Source: Saprospiraceae bacterium (GTDB taxonomy: Bacteria; Bacteroidota; Bacteroidia; Chitinophagales; Saprospiraceae). From it: DNA of 36,432 nt. Shown in pieces: positions 27,896 through 36,432 of the stretch (position 1 is its first letter; every line of letters begins with the position of its first letter). The notes under the pieces are model-generated. The model did not search any database. It saw nothing but the letters and a program-made list of their open reading frames with translations, and was not told the DNA's origin. The translations under genes were made by a program, and so were the position numbers. The stretch spans positions 1-36,432 of the forward strand of contig JAHDBE010000006.1 of NCBI GenBank assembly GCA_020630555.1, given 5' to 3'.

Positions 27896-29608
27896 TTAGT
27901 TTGGTATTTGTGCAATTAGATTTAAAAAGGTCGACACAGGACCACTCCCGAAGAAGCCTGTATTTAGTGGATGAGATAAAACGGCATTCGCGATCACTGT
28001 GCCATCAGATGGAGTCGCATTGTCCAAAACAGTCGCGTCCATATTTACATCTGATCGTTCATAAGCCATTGTAAAACCTGTAAAAGTCGAGACAGGACCA
28101 CTCCCGAAAAAGCCGGTATTATTTGGATTTGCAAGGACCGCATTAGCCACTTCTGTCACGTCAGATGGAGTCGCATTATCAAAAACGTTACCATCGCCGT
28201 TTATATCTCCGGGCCATAAGGTATAGGTACCTGAAGTCAACTTCATGGCGTTTGTTCCCCAAGCGGGAGTCGTGCCATCAGTAAAATCTAGAGAAGTCGC
28301 AGATCGAGAAAGACTCTGTGCAGTATTCGTACACACACCTAAGTGGTTTCTATGTCGAATCACAAGATTGTAATCATCTTCTGCAAAGCCGCTAAATTTT
28401 ATGGGATTCATGTCTGTATCCACGATGTCACCATCTCTCTGCAACAAAGCACTTTGAGTTCCTAAAACGAGAGTATTGTCCGTGTCGTCTCGTAACTCCA
28501 AAAACACCCAATCCACGATGTCATCGTCAGTACCTGTTTGGTCAAAATCCGAATCAATCGCTACAGATTCTGAACCTCCTAAAGCCACATGTGTAAAATC
28601 CGAAAACGCGGTATAGGGTTCGCTTATCGGAATCACAGCATGTGTTCGTAGACCATCATTCATATCTGTACCATTAAACGGCCCTTCAAGAAAAATGCGC
28701 GGAGAAATAGAAACAAAGTCAAGAGCAGGATTAGTCCCAACAATAAAGACTCCCATTTGATCGATGCCTGTCCTAGATCGTTGGAAAGGACCACTTCCGG
28801 TCGCACTACCCAAATCTGCGAGTAGTCCATCATAGGCACCTACATCATATCGACCAATGGCACAATTGGAATTATCAAAATCAAAAGTTTCATCACCACT
28901 TTGCCAATTTAAATCCAAATCTAAATCCGATCCACCAGAGACACTTTCTGAGATTTCCCAAGACGCCTGAACTACCTTAGAATTTATAACCGTACCCGAG
29001 ATGGTACCGTCTTCATAGGCATCTTGGTAAACGCGGATGGATTTATCATCAGTAACACCGTTTTCAATTAATGTCGCGGGATTATAACTTGTTTCGGAGT
29101 AACCTACTGGAAAAGTAAATGAAGCTAGAGATTCTTTTGTGACGACTCCAAGCCCATTGGTAACGATAAAATTATTTTCGTCAGCACCTGTGGTTATTGC
29201 TGCTGTTTGTAATATCAAATTATTAGGTCCGATTAGTATCTGCGCGTTATCTCCTGTAAATCTTAGTTCATTTTTGAGAGTTAAATTATCCGTTAGAATT
29301 ACGTCGGAGCCTGAATTATCTAATTCGACAATCTCCATGACAGCTCCATTAGATTCTAAGTTTTGGTCACTAGATCCATGAAAAACTACTTTGGTATTTA
29401 CTCCGCTAACAAACTGGTCATTATTTACAAAATCCCCTGTTAATCGAATCTCTCCATTATTCGTGATCGTTCCAGAGAAGTTTTGAATATTACCTTGAAC
29501 TTCTAAAATGGAACCGGGTTGAACCACTATTGTCGCGCCATTATTTACAAGTTGGGCATTAGCACATAGCGCGAAGAAAGTCAGGCTTATGAAGATATAA
29601 AAACGCAT
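27896..29608 (-). CDS. Secreted surface protein with duplicated dockerin-like Ca-binding C-terminus
   Basis: Signal FYIFISLTFFALCANAQ; C-terminal GDINGDGNVFDNATPSDVTEVANAVLANPNNTGFFGSGPVSTF and SDVNMDATVLDNATPSDGTVIANAVLSHPLNTGFFGSGPVSTF. Confidence 0.85.
   Translation of the reverse strand: MRFYIFISLTFFALCANAQLVNNGATIVVQPGSILEVQGNIQNFSGTITNNGEIRLTGDFVNNDQFVSGVNTKVVFHGSSDQNLESNGAVMEIVELDNSGSDVILTDNLTLKNELRFTGDNAQILIGPNNLILQTAAITTGADENNFIVTNGLGVVTKESLASFTFPVGYSETSYNPATLIENGVTDDKSIRVYQDAYEDGTISGTVINSKVVQASWEISESVSGGSDLDLDLNWQSGDETFDFDNSNCAIGRYDVGAYDGLLADLGSATGSGPFQRSRTGIDQMGVFIVGTNPALDFVSISPRIFLEGPFNGTDMNDGLRTHAVIPISEPYTAFSDFTHVALGGSESVAIDSDFDQTGTDDDIVDWVFLELRDDTDNTLVLGTQSALLQRDGDIVDTDMNPIKFSGFAEDDYNLVIRHRNHLGVCTNTAQSLSRSATSLDFTDGTTPAWGTNAMKLTSGTYTLWPGDINGDGNVFDNATPSDVTEVANAVLANPNNTGFFGSGPVSTFTGFTMAYERSDVNMDATVLDNATPSDGTVIANAVLSHPLNTGFFGSGPVSTFLNLIAQIPN
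27930..28187. repeat. Intragenic direct repeat (about 100 nt x2) encoding the dockerin-like unit
   Basis: gtcgacacaggaccactcccgaagaagcc... at 27930 and gtcgagacaggaccactcccgaaaaagcc... at 28086; both contain gtcAGATGGAGTCGCATTrTCmAAAAC-like ends. Confidence 0.85.
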
Positions 29609-29623
29609 AATCTTTATTTACGT

Positions 29624-29631
29624 CAAAGTTA
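29624..29631 (-). promoter_or_regulatory. Putative -7 element TAACTTTG for the 27896-29608 gene
   Basis: Exact TAnnTTTG match on the minus strand, 15 nt upstream of the ATG at 29608. Confidence 0.4.
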
Positions 29632-29721
29632 TGCGTGGCTTTTTCGAAATTACGAACCGATGAGTATTCTGCTAGTTTTAATGATTAAACGGTAAGAGCC
29701 CCATGAAATCACGCGACAACA

Positions 29722-30162
29722 TCAATTAATCCGTATGGTATAACTATATCCAGAGTTGGAATTTAAGTCATCTTGTGGTTTGTTTTCAGCCGTCTTAAGT
29801 GAATAATTTAGACGCACTTGTTGACTTTGTTTTTTCATTTTTGGCAAGCGAAAATTGATGTTAGTTTTCTTACCAAATTTCACTCGAGCCTTATAAGGCT
29901 CTTTAGGCACTTTAAATTCTAAGAGTTTAATTAGGCGTATGGCTTCTTCGTCGCATCCATGACCTAATTTATTTACTACTCTGGCCTTGGTGACTTTACC
30001 CTTCCAATTAATCTCGTAATGAACCTGTACTGTGCCTTCGATCTTTTTTTCAAGGGCCTCTTTAGGATACTTTAAATGCTTTTTAATAAAAGCCGACATC
30101 GCTTTGTTACCACCTTCGTAGATAGGCTTTTTAATAAAATGCTTATCTTTTTTTTCGGACAT
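29722..30162 (-). CDS. TonB C-terminal-domain protein lacking an N-terminal anchor
   Basis: KPIYEGGNKAMSAFIKKHLKYPKEALEKKIEGTVQVHYEINWKGKVTKARVVNKLGHGCDEEAIRLIKLLEFKVP is a TonB CTD signature; no hydrophobic N-terminal segment. Confidence 0.85.
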   Translation of the reverse strand: MSEKKDKHFIKKPIYEGGNKAMSAFIKKHLKYPKEALEKKIEGTVQVHYEINWKGKVTKARVVNKLGHGCDEEAIRLIKLLEFKVPKEPYKARVKFGKKTNINFRLPKMKKQSQQVRLNYSLKTAENKPQDDLNSNSGYSYTIRIN

Positions 30163-30163
30163 A

Positions 30164-32464
30164 TCAACTTGTTAATCGAGCCCTCATTTCTTCAGCCTCA
30201 AGTTTCCTATGATAACCTGTATCGGCATTTTTATATATGACATCGACTTTATCTAGTATCTTGAGAGCCTCTTTATTTTTATTTTTTGCCTCCAAGGTTT
30301 TGGCTTTGTATAGTAGGATTTTAGGATTTGATGGATCTAGTTTAAGCGTGTTATCTGTTTCTTTTAAGATCTCATCATATTCCTCTAACTGATATAAATT
30401 ATCCATTATCATTTCTACAACATCTGCGCGTGCAGTTCCGGTAGAGTCCACATAGGTTTCTAGGAGCTCATTACTTTCTTCGTATTTACCTTCAATTGTT
30501 TTCTGAACGGATTCAGCGAAATAATCAAAATCAGGACCTATGCTTCGTAATATTACCGGACGAATGGATTGGTACACATCCCAGTAATTTGTATCCTTTT
30601 TAGTAAAACCTGAAATCAAGAAATCACCTAGTTTATGAAAAATGCCATTTTGAAAAGGATTCGTTTCTAATGGAAACCTTCTTGTAATCTCCTCTCTAAA
30701 TTCATCTTCTTTTCCGGCTTCCATATAATATTCGAGAAAACCCATAAAGTTGGCGGCACTGTACATAAATGGTTGCATAAACTCCATGGATTTCTCTTCA
30801 TGCAATTTTTGCATGTTAAACATATCTTGGATTTTACCTTGTCGCACATAGAATCCCATTTTATTAAAATAGACGCTGGTCGTATCGGAAGCTTTTTTGG
30901 CTACAGCCAATGCTCTATTATAACAATCTTCTGCTTTGGTAAAATCTCCTTTAAGTTTATAAACGTTGGCTAATTTATTTTGTACTGAATATTTATCATT
31001 CAAAATACTCACGTCCTCATAGTACTTAATGGCCTCATCTAATTTTCCTTGCTTAAGTAGAATGTCTCCGAATTGAGTATTCTCCTTGGCCTTTTCTGGA
31101 TATCTTTTCTCAAACTCTTTTAGATATTTTTCAGCTTTTTCAAATTCTCCAGTCGAGGTACAGAGGCTTGCCATTCGAGTATAGAAACTTCCGTGATGAC
31201 CGTTAGCCAATGCGAGTTCGCCAATTTCTTTTGCTTGATCCCAATTTCTAGTATACTGATTAAGCTGCATTAAAAAATCATAAGGACGATAATCTTTGGG
31301 ATACAATTTCATCCACGTATGCAGAAGACGCTTGGCCTTATCCGATTCTAGTCGCGAATTTAGAGTATAATACTGGATTAATAAGCGCTCTCTTTCTGGC
31401 AAAGAAGAGGAGAGATCCATCGCCGTATTCATACTGGCCTGAGTATTGTCTAAATCTTGGAGTTGATTATGCAAGATGCCTTTAAAGGCATAACACTGAG
31501 CACATTGGTCGTCTAATTCTGTCGATGCAGTAGCAAGTTGTAAGGCTTCCACCACTTTATTATCTGTGGCTGCTAAAACCGCTTCTACATATCTTTTTAG
31601 GGCCTCTTCATTACTAGAAATAATATTGTCTACGGGGAGATCGACAATTTCGGATTCCTCGAATATTTCAACACTATATAAGGTGTTGTTTAAGTCAACT
31701 GACAATTGATCCACAAGGCTAAATACATTTTCTCCTTTATATTTTTTAGAAAACATCTCTTTTCCGGCATCGGTAGAAAACATCTTGGCTTCAAGTACAA
31801 TCAAGCCCTCCTCCTTAGAAAAATTTCCAGTGACAAATTCGTCTGAATACCTGTCTCTCGCAATTTTAAGCTTCGTCGCAAATTTTATATCCTCTTCTAA
31901 CGTCGCCCCATAAGTTTCGTAATTATTTTTAGTAAAACTATTTAAGGCAAAAACGCGCATATCCTGTTCGACGTCGGCACTTGTTAACATGGGTATACCG
32001 TGACGCAACCAATTTTTGTCTAAATCTGATGTTTTATTTTCAAAAGGAAAGAAGGCAACTCTGTTTGTATACTTCAGATTCGGCACATTTCTAACGATGG
32101 TATCCCCTTCTGTCGTAGTCACGCTAACTCTTTCTACGGGCGCTTCGGAATTACCACTATTGACGAAAGTCGTAGCCATAATACCAAGAATAAGACTCGC
32201 CGGAATAAATATTTTTTCTACTGGTTTCCAATCGTCATCACCGGGTCTCCCATGGTTGTAAATAAACATCGCCATTGCCGGAAGGCAGATTAAAGCAAAA
32301 AGGAGAAATTTTTCGATTATAGAACTATCTAGTTTATAGCGATCGACCGCAAATAATAAAAACTGGACAATACCCCAACATACAGCAATATAGGTCGCTA
32401 AATATTGAAAGAATCGGCGATTCCATAAATCTTGAAAAAGTGAAGTAGTTTGGGCGTTTTCCAT
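30164..32464 (-). CDS. Membrane-anchored TPR protein with TolB-like domain
   Basis: N-terminal TM helices (YLATYIAVCWGIVQFLLFAV; FLLFALICLPAMAMFIY; FIPASLILGIMATTFV); VAFFPFENKTSDLDKNWLRHGIPMLTSADVEQDMRVFAL; multiple TPR-like repeats. Confidence 0.82.
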   Translation of the reverse strand: MENAQTTSLFQDLWNRRFFQYLATYIAVCWGIVQFLLFAVDRYKLDSSIIEKFLLFALICLPAMAMFIYNHGRPGDDDWKPVEKIFIPASLILGIMATTFVNSGNSEAPVERVSVTTTEGDTIVRNVPNLKYTNRVAFFPFENKTSDLDKNWLRHGIPMLTSADVEQDMRVFALNSFTKNNYETYGATLEEDIKFATKLKIARDRYSDEFVTGNFSKEEGLIVLEAKMFSTDAGKEMFSKKYKGENVFSLVDQLSVDLNNTLYSVEIFEESEIVDLPVDNIISSNEEALKRYVEAVLAATDNKVVEALQLATASTELDDQCAQCYAFKGILHNQLQDLDNTQASMNTAMDLSSSLPERERLLIQYYTLNSRLESDKAKRLLHTWMKLYPKDYRPYDFLMQLNQYTRNWDQAKEIGELALANGHHGSFYTRMASLCTSTGEFEKAEKYLKEFEKRYPEKAKENTQFGDILLKQGKLDEAIKYYEDVSILNDKYSVQNKLANVYKLKGDFTKAEDCYNRALAVAKKASDTTSVYFNKMGFYVRQGKIQDMFNMQKLHEEKSMEFMQPFMYSAANFMGFLEYYMEAGKEDEFREEITRRFPLETNPFQNGIFHKLGDFLISGFTKKDTNYWDVYQSIRPVILRSIGPDFDYFAESVQKTIEGKYEESNELLETYVDSTGTARADVVEMIMDNLYQLEEYDEILKETDNTLKLDPSNPKILLYKAKTLEAKNKNKEALKILDKVDVIYKNADTGYHRKLEAEEMRARLTS

Positions 32465-32565
32465 GTAAAAGAGTTATTCTTTTATAAAAATAAGGGATGC
32501 AAACTATTCAACAACTTTAGACAGGAATTGATTTGTTAAATTCGGGTCGTGAAAAAATCCATTGT

Positions 32566-33447
32566 ATGCGCGCGCTGGTAATTTCAGGTGGAGGATCAAA
32601 GGGGGCCTTTGCTGGTGGTTTGTCAGAATATTTAATCCGTGAGAAGAAGCGAGATTATCAAATCTTTGTGGGGACCTCGACAGGCAGTCTATTAATTCCT
32701 CATTTGGCTTGCGCCAAAATAGACCATATTAAGGAGGTATACACAAATGTGAGCCAGAAGGATATATATAATATATGTCCCTTTAAAATTAAAAAGGACA
32801 AGGAGGGTAAAATTAGTTCGCGCATCGACCACTTCAATGTGGTGAAGATGTTTATTCGTGGAAAAAAAACCTTTGGCGAACATTATAATCTTAGAGATAC
32901 CATACGGCGCACTTTATCTCCAGAGGATTTTGAAATAATTAAATCGAGTAAAAAGGAGGTCATTGTCACGGTAGCCAATTTAAGTCGCGGAACGATCGAA
33001 TATAAATATCTGCGAGATTGTAGTTACGAGGATTGGACGGAGTGGATGTGGATATCGAGCAGTTTTGTACCGTTTATGAGTTTAGTCCGTAAAAATGGAT
33101 TTGATTATGCAGACGGTGGATTTGGGGATTACAGTCCTATCGAGGCCGCCATTGATGCTGGGGCGACTGAGATTGATGCGATTGTTTTAATACCAAGAAG
33201 ACGAAAGATGCGCATTGTAGAAACTAAAAATGCCTTTGATGTTTTAATGCAGTGCATGCAATTTATGTTAAGTCAAATAGCAAGTGACGACATACACATA
33301 GGTCATCTAGAGAGCATTTACAACGATCGAGTCAAGGTAAAATACTACTTCGCACCTAGGGAATTGACCGAGCATTCTTTTTATTTTGATCCCGAGCAGA
33401 TGCGCTCTTGGTGGCAAGAAGGTCTTGAATATGGTCGTACTAAATAA
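32566..33447 (+). CDS. Patatin-like phospholipase
   Basis: ALVISGGGSKGAFAGGL oxyanion motif, FVGTSTGSLL (GxSxG), YADGGFGDYSP (DGG). ORF track start 32533 is TTG; ATG 32566 preferred. Confidence 0.92.
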   Translation: MRALVISGGGSKGAFAGGLSEYLIREKKRDYQIFVGTSTGSLLIPHLACAKIDHIKEVYTNVSQKDIYNICPFKIKKDKEGKISSRIDHFNVVKMFIRGKKTFGEHYNLRDTIRRTLSPEDFEIIKSSKKEVIVTVANLSRGTIEYKYLRDCSYEDWTEWMWISSSFVPFMSLVRKNGFDYADGGFGDYSPIEAAIDAGATEIDAIVLIPRRRKMRIVETKNAFDVLMQCMQFMLSQIASDDIHIGHLESIYNDRVKVKYYFAPRELTEHSFYFDPEQMRSWWQEGLEYGRTK

Positions 33448-33455
33448 TTAGATGG

Positions 33456-34187
33456 TTACAACTTATCTAATACTTCTTGAGCCTTGTCCTTGTAGGCACT
33501 AAATTCTACTGTCGTTAATTCTTCCAAGAGCGGTTTTGCCTCTTTGGTTTTTCCTTGTTTAATTAAAATCAGGGCACGAGACCAATTACTTTGATCGCGA
33601 TAAAGGATATTCTGATCTTTCGAAAGACTCTCGAATTCGTCCAGAGCTAAATCGACATGACCAACTTCGTTATTACAAATAGCGCGAATAAATCGGAGGC
33701 TCAAGGTAAATCGAGATTTAGGAAAACCATCCATAACATCTAAAATGCCTTGAAAATCTTTGGCTTGGTATTTTTGATAAAGTTCTTCTTCGATGGTAAA
33801 AAGCCCCTGACTGTTTCTTGTACGATTAAAATGAGGTTGGGGTTCGTAAAACTCGGCGTAAATTTTCTCGTTGGACGTATTGGATCCCAATTGGCTAAAA
33901 AGCCAAAATGCGGCGAGGCAAATAATCGGGATGGCAATCCACCACCATTTAAAATTAGAGTTTGAGGAAGTGTTGTTTTCTGGAGTGTTGTTCATGACGG
34001 CTTTTTTAACCTGATTTTTTATTTCTGTGGTTTGCTGTTCGGAAAAACCATCAGATATTTTTTGACGAAAGTCAAATTCACTTTTCAACTCTGCATCGTC
34101 ATTAAGGGCTTTTTCGAAGGCAAGTTTGTCTTCGTTGTTAAGATTACCTAAAAGGTAATCATCGATCATATCGTGAAACGTACGCAT
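33456..34187 (-). CDS. Putative anti-sigma factor with one TM helix and TPR-like C-terminal domain
   Basis: MIDDYLLGNLNNEDKLAFEKALNDDAELKSEFDFRQ anti-sigma-like N-terminus; TM WWWIAIPIICLAAFWLF; helical repeats after the TM; 2 nt downstream of an ECF sigma gene. Confidence 0.75.
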   Translation of the reverse strand: MRTFHDMIDDYLLGNLNNEDKLAFEKALNDDAELKSEFDFRQKISDGFSEQQTTEIKNQVKKAVMNNTPENNTSSNSNFKWWWIAIPIICLAAFWLFSQLGSNTSNEKIYAEFYEPQPHFNRTRNSQGLFTIEEELYQKYQAKDFQGILDVMDGFPKSRFTLSLRFIRAICNNEVGHVDLALDEFESLSKDQNILYRDQSNWSRALILIKQGKTKEAKPLLEELTTVEFSAYKDKAQEVLDKL

Positions 34188-34189
34188 GG

Positions 34190-34738
34190 CTAGGCATTTA
34201 ATAAGGTTCTTAATTGCTTAAGGCAGAGCGATTTTTTATTGCGAACGACCTGTTCGTTTTTATATTCTAAACGCTCCATTATTACAGGAATACCTTTTTC
34301 TTCGAAATAATACATGCGAAGGATATTTTGGCAGACTTCCCCGAGTTTTAAAATGGCGTAGTACATGGGCGACCGTTCGTTACCAAAGCTGACATCTTGG
34401 GGAGGTACTTCGAGTTGAATGAATTCGCTATCGACATCGACATGTGTTGCTTTAGAACTCAGTTTACGCAAATGTTTATACCATAGATTTCTTACTACTG
34501 AATAGAGGTAGGTATCAATTTTAGCGGTGAGTTTAAATTCTTCTTTTCTCGAATTTTTCACGAGCACGACGATGGCGTCTTGTAAAAGTTCTTCTGCATC
34601 GTGTGCGTTTCCGCTATTTCTTTCGGTATATGATTGGATTCTACTGAGGTTGCGCTGGTACATTTCTCGGATGGCTTTGTTTTCATCCTGCAGATTACCT
34701 GATCTCAACATCTCTAAAATCTGTAAATCAGTTGTCAT
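34190..34738 (-). CDS. ECF RNA polymerase sigma factor
   Basis: AIREMYQRNLSRIQSYTERNSGNAHDAEELLQDAIVVLVKNSRK...IDTYLYSVVRNLWYKHLRK region 2; C-terminal HTH-like CQNILRMYYFEEKGIPVIMERLEYKNEQVVRNKKSLCLKQLR. Confidence 0.88.
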   Translation of the reverse strand: MTTDLQILEMLRSGNLQDENKAIREMYQRNLSRIQSYTERNSGNAHDAEELLQDAIVVLVKNSRKEEFKLTAKIDTYLYSVVRNLWYKHLRKLSSKATHVDVDSEFIQLEVPPQDVSFGNERSPMYYAILKLGEVCQNILRMYYFEEKGIPVIMERLEYKNEQVVRNKKSLCLKQLRTLLNA

Positions 34739-34959
34739 TTGTGTATTTATCTCGTGGATTTAGGGCTACAAGTTTAGAAAAACTATGCAGTATTTCTATA
34801 TTAACACTACGCAAAACATGGAAAATAGCTTTCTCCATGCATGCGTCCCTAAAGATACCTCGAAAATTGCACCAATTTTTTCTGAAGCAGTAGTTATGCT
34901 TTGGAAAAGAATGGTATGTAGGGGTGATAGGTATTTTTTAACTCTCAAAAATTATAGTT

Positions 34960-35946
34960 ATGTTGAGAATTTTAGTTTTATTCAGTATAGTTCTTTTTTC
35001 ATCAACGCATGCATTTTCGCAAAATAATGGCGACGAAGAAAATAATGCTTCTGGCCATATAGATGTGGCAAGCAAATCCGGAGGCACCGAAATTGACCCA
35101 TCTGATGGATTTGTTGACAATTGTATTTATTCAAAGAATGGATATTTTGCCCTAGAAATGGATGTTTACTGCAGCAACCCGGAAGCAATTGGTTGTGAAA
35201 AACCATATTTACTTACAGAGTATTCAGGTGAAATACTTCATACCATAGAATTAAGTGATTGGAATGGCCCTATGTCCATAACACAACTTGAAGAACATGA
35301 GGACGGAAGTACTCATCTAGTTACAAAAACTGTCTATAAGTGTACGCGGACAGTTTTTATTTCTTCAGAAATTTTAGATTGTAATAAATTCAACAACAAT
35401 TGGGAAGATTTTGTCTTCACCTTCAAAATAGTCGATGAAAACAATAATGATTTTCCTGTAAGTAATGATCCTGATGAATGTACTATGTTTAATTCAAACG
35501 ACTTTGAAAATAACTATGTAAACATCTCAATAAGACTATGTTGTGGAACTACTTCTCAGGGACTAGGTGGTTCTAATGATGGGAACATCTGGTCAAATGA
35601 TGATAACAATTTTGATTACATTCAAAATACTATTGACATAAAAGGTTCAATTTTCTCTGATGAAAAAAAAATAAGTAAGAAAATATACTCTTCAAAGCGT
35701 AATTCAGGAAAATCAGAAAATTATGTTTTCCCCAATCCCACTAAAGTAGGTTTTGCGACAAGAATAAAATTCGACAATAATGAATTCAATGAAATTAAAA
35801 TTTTTGATAGAAATTATAGATTAATAAAGGCGATTAATCTTGAATCAAATGACAGCTATATTAAATTTGAGCAACCCGGATTTTACTATTTAATATTAAT
35901 AGGACCATCATTAAATGAAGCAATTAAAATACTTGTTGAAAGATAA
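34960..35946 (+). CDS. Secreted protein with T9SS type A sorting domain
   Basis: Signal MLRILVLFSIVLFSSTHAFSQ; C-terminal ENYVFPNPTKVGFATRIKFDNNEFNEIKIFDRNYRLIKAINLES...FEQPGFYYLILIG. Confidence 0.82.
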   Translation: MLRILVLFSIVLFSSTHAFSQNNGDEENNASGHIDVASKSGGTEIDPSDGFVDNCIYSKNGYFALEMDVYCSNPEAIGCEKPYLLTEYSGEILHTIELSDWNGPMSITQLEEHEDGSTHLVTKTVYKCTRTVFISSEILDCNKFNNNWEDFVFTFKIVDENNNDFPVSNDPDECTMFNSNDFENNYVNISIRLCCGTTSQGLGGSNDGNIWSNDDNNFDYIQNTIDIKGSIFSDEKKISKKIYSSKRNSGKSENYVFPNPTKVGFATRIKFDNNEFNEIKIFDRNYRLIKAINLESNDSYIKFEQPGFYYLILIGPSLNEAIKILVER

Positions 35947-36432
35947 ATTTTTGCTTTCGTTTGTTTTTGTCTTTTAGTTTTCTAGGCCCAAACCTGTCTT
36001 GATTCGAATGCTATAAGACTTTTTGAAATTGCAGACACTTTGTACAAATCCAATATTGATTCTAGTATTTCACTTTACAAAAAAGCAATCATCTCCTTTA
36101 GAAAAAATGAGAATTGCTTGGAAAATCTAATTTTAGCAGAGGTTAGTCTAGGGGCTACATATTTTCTTAATAAGGATATTATGAACGCTAAGAAAAGTAG
36201 TTCCAAAATGGCACAATTATTAGAATCTAGGCAAATGACCGATCATTATCTTTATCCAACTATACTAAACAACTTAAGTGTGTTTGAAAATGATTGGGAT
36301 TCATCTGACATTGGCGAAGATCCCCTAATAAGTATGGATAACCTCATGGATGAAGTCTTTATTATGAATAATGGTTCAAACATTGAACTAAGAATACCTG
36401 AAATCTCTAAGTCAAATAAAATAACAAAAATC
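35915..36432 (+). pseudogene. Secreted TPR-like protein, frameshifted within its signal peptide (or sequencing error); 3' end outside window
   Basis: ATG 35915 encodes MKQLKYLLKDKFLLSFVFVF then TAG at 35975. Frame open from 35986 to the window end encodes AQTCLDSNAIRLFEIADTLYKSNIDSSISLYKKAIISFRKNENCLENLILAEVSLGATYF... Removing one T from TTTT (35972-35975) and one G from GG (35985-35986) joins them as ...LLSFVFVFSFLAQTCLDSN. Confidence 0.6.

Noticed and set aside
34785-35027. 80-aa plus-strand ORF upstream of the T9SS protein
   Set aside because: Overlaps the signal-peptide-bearing gene at 34960 in another frame; composition not protein-like.

Overview
AT-rich bacterial chromosomal window. 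It looks like Bacteroidota, probably a Saprospiria-like lineage. Support comes from T9SS C-terminal sorting domains, SusC-like TonB receptors, ECF sigma/FecR pairs, TAnnTTTG promoter elements and Bacteroidota-type bS21; the lineage call is inference. Gene content, left to right: (i) a truncated minus-strand surface lipoprotein that is missing from the ORF track; (ii) a DEAD-box-family helicase with DEVD at motif II, converging on an FG-GAP/UnbV protein that ends in six histidines; (iii) a cupin, a soluble multi-PAS histidine kinase and a convergent overlapping receiver/HTH regulator; (iv) a lipoprotein with duplicated Cys4 knuckles, a small HExxH lipoprotein, YceI, transketolase, rpsU (bS21) and a CDP-alcohol phosphatidyltransferase; (v) a TonB-receptor-type protein with Gly-rich ends, a DUF5916-like protein and a secreted M43-like metalloprotease with Cys-rich repeats; (vi) a complete ECF sigma/FecR/STN-TonB receptor signalling cassette; (vii) a T9SS protein next to a dockerin-like repeat protein; (viii) a TPR/TolB-like membrane protein with an anchorless TonB C-terminal domain, a patatin-like lipase, a second ECF sigma/anti-sigma pair, a T9SS protein, and a truncated TPR-like gene whose signal peptide appears broken by two homopolymer indels. 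No tRNA, rRNA, CRISPR array or transposase was recognised. I do not see an unambiguous undescribed system. The strongest leads are the disrupted gene at the right edge with its ECF neighbourhood, the anchorless TonB-CTD/TPR pair, and the dockerin-like/T9SS pair.
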